Source: Nannocystis sp.
GTDB taxonomy: Bacteria > Myxococcota_A > Polyangia > Nannocystales > Nannocystaceae
Assembly: GCF_016714285.1 (NCBI RefSeq)
Contig: NZ_JADJNN010000001.1
Location: forward strand, 682,001-746,000
Length of the DNA stretch: 64,000 bases
Direction of reading: 5' to 3'
A program made the translations under genes and the position numbers. The notes under the pieces are model-generated. The model had not been told where the DNA came from, made no database searches, and saw only the letters and a program-made list of their open reading frames with translations. This document shows positions 63,279-64,000 of the stretch, piece after piece. Within the stretch, counting starts at the first letter, position 1. Each line of letters opens with the position of its first letter.

Positions 63279-64000
63279 ATGCTCCCCGCGCCCTCCCGCC
63301 GCGCCGCGACGCTCCTCCATACCGGCCTCGCGCTCGCCCTCGCGCTCGTCCTCACCCTCGTCGGGGCCCCCCCCGCGAAGGCGGACGCAAAGACCCCCAG
63401 GCCAGCCAGCCCAAGCCTGACCCAAAAGCCAGCAAGCCTGACCCAAAAGCCAGCAAGCCTGACCCAAAAGCCAGCCAGCCCAAGCCTGACCCAAAAGCCA
63501 GCAAGCCTGACCCAAAAGCCAGCAAGCCCAAGCCTGACCCAAAAGCCAGCAAGCCTGACCCAAAAGCCAGCAAGCCCAAGCCTGACCCAAAAGCCAGCAA
63601 GCCTGACCCAAAAGCCAGCAAGCCCAAGCCTGACCCAAAGGCCAGCCAGCCCAAGCAGCCCGCGCCGATGACCACCAAGCCCGACGCACCCGCCACGCCG
63701 CCCGCCCCCGTGCCCGTTCCCGGGGCCGGCGGCTACTGGCTCGGCGCCCGCCTGCTCGGCCCGGGCGCGACGGCTGCCCTCGCGGCCATGTCCCCCGGGA
63801 CAGCCAGCGACGGCGGCCCCGACAGCGCCATCGCCGGCCAGGTCGCCAGCATGCCCGAGGCGATGGCGTGGATCGCCCGCTGGGCCTTCGCCGGTCCGAG
63901 CTTGCCGGCCCCCACGCTCGAGCCCGCCGACGCCCCGCTGCACGCCGGCCCGGCCCCGGTCCCTGGCGGCGAGCTCTACAGGAAGCACCACGCGATCCTC
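63279..64000 (+). CDS. Repeat-rich secreted protein, frame-disrupted and cut by right edge
   Basis: ATG 63279 starts a good signal peptide (LALALALVLTLVGAPPAKADA). After AKADAK the frame is lost near 63388-63400; the frame one base earlier then runs open to the window end as KDPQASQPKPDPKAS repeats, followed by PAPVPVPGAGGYWLGARLLGPG and a helical region ending LYRKHHAIL. One missing base in AAGACCCCC explains it. If read as printed, the protein would end at 63671 after SLTQKPA repeats. The Lys/Pro repeats may interact with DNA or cell wall. No family recognised. Confidence 0.6.
63413..63655. repeat. KPDPKAS repeat array (21- and 27-base units)
   Basis: About ten units of AAGCCTGACCCAAAAGCCAGC, half of them with an extra AAGCCC. 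The array is much less GC-rich than its surroundings and uses AAA codons that are rare elsewhere in the window. The opposite strand is open too but is a shadow. Confidence 0.9.
63789..63802. repeat. Dispersed palindrome TGTCCCCCGGGACA
   Basis: Family palindrome with six-base TGTCCC/GGGACA arms inside the right-edge gene, read as AMSPGTAS. Confidence 0.6.

Noticed and set aside
63183..63689. Minus-strand frame with WLLGQACWLLGQA repeats resembling a membrane protein
   Set aside because: It is the reverse of the KPDPKAS array. The plus strand has a signal peptide and codon use that fit.

Overview
The window is a GC-rich chromosomal segment, most likely from a myxobacterium (Myxococcota; perhaps a Nannocystis-type lineage, which is an inference). 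The grounds are four serine/threonine protein kinases, an FHA-GAF sigma-54 activator, large cysteine-rich lipoproteins, a fused isobutyryl-CoA mutase, and a translation initiation factor IF3 that appears to start at ATC and carries a long acidic tail, as reported for Myxococcus Dsg. I see no insertion sequence, prophage or CRISPR array. No gene-free stretch exceeds 300 bases.

Layout. 1-15.4 kb: the N-terminal part of IcmF (cut by the left edge), an extensin-like cell-wall protein, three protein kinases, an S1-domain RNA-binding protein, a V4R-PAS histidine kinase, an OmpA/TSP3 outer-membrane protein, an ArsC-like protein and a small barrel protein. 15.4-27.7 kb: housekeeping genes (lnt, aspS, an APS reductase, a metallophosphoesterase, folC, a frameshifted accD, purM, an FadF-type Fe-S oxidoreductase overlapping bolA, surE). 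27.7-36.4 kb: the classical translation operon on the minus strand, thrS-infC-rpmI-rplT-pheS-pheT-ihfA-merR, with tRNA-Val upstream and tRNA-Pro plus a terminator downstream. 36.5-40.3 kb: an acyl-CoA synthetase, an envelope protein and a lipoprotein. 40.4-49.1 kb: a kinase, a TPR-like envelope protein, the sigma-54 activator and two lipoproteins coupled to it by 4-base stop/start overlaps. 49.1-53.7 kb: a DEAD-box RNA helicase with a DbpA-type C-terminus, split over several reading frames in repeat-rich DNA. 53.7-64 kb: an M14 carboxypeptidase, a TolC-type protein, a membrane protein, alr, a Crp/Fnr regulator, thiS-thiG-thiE, a signal-peptidase-like protein lacking both catalytic residues, tRNA-Thr, a Kazal-type lipoprotein and a repeat-rich secreted protein cut by the right edge.

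Two repeat phenomena run through the window. First, at least seven loci carry a diverged tandem copy of a gene's own 3' end directly behind it (kinase at 5.9 kb, histidine kinase at 12.5 kb, phosphoesterase at 20.6 kb, surE at 26.8 kb, lipoprotein at 48.6 kb, thiS/thiG at 59.9 kb, signal-peptidase-like gene at 62.6 kb). Second, a short palindrome with core CTGTCC...GGACAG is scattered between and inside genes and is amplified as six 27-base units inside thiE. I also see several single-base frame disruptions, mostly next to homopolymers (accD, helicase, 38.4 kb gene, right-edge gene). These are more likely sequence errors than real mutations, but raw reads are needed to decide.
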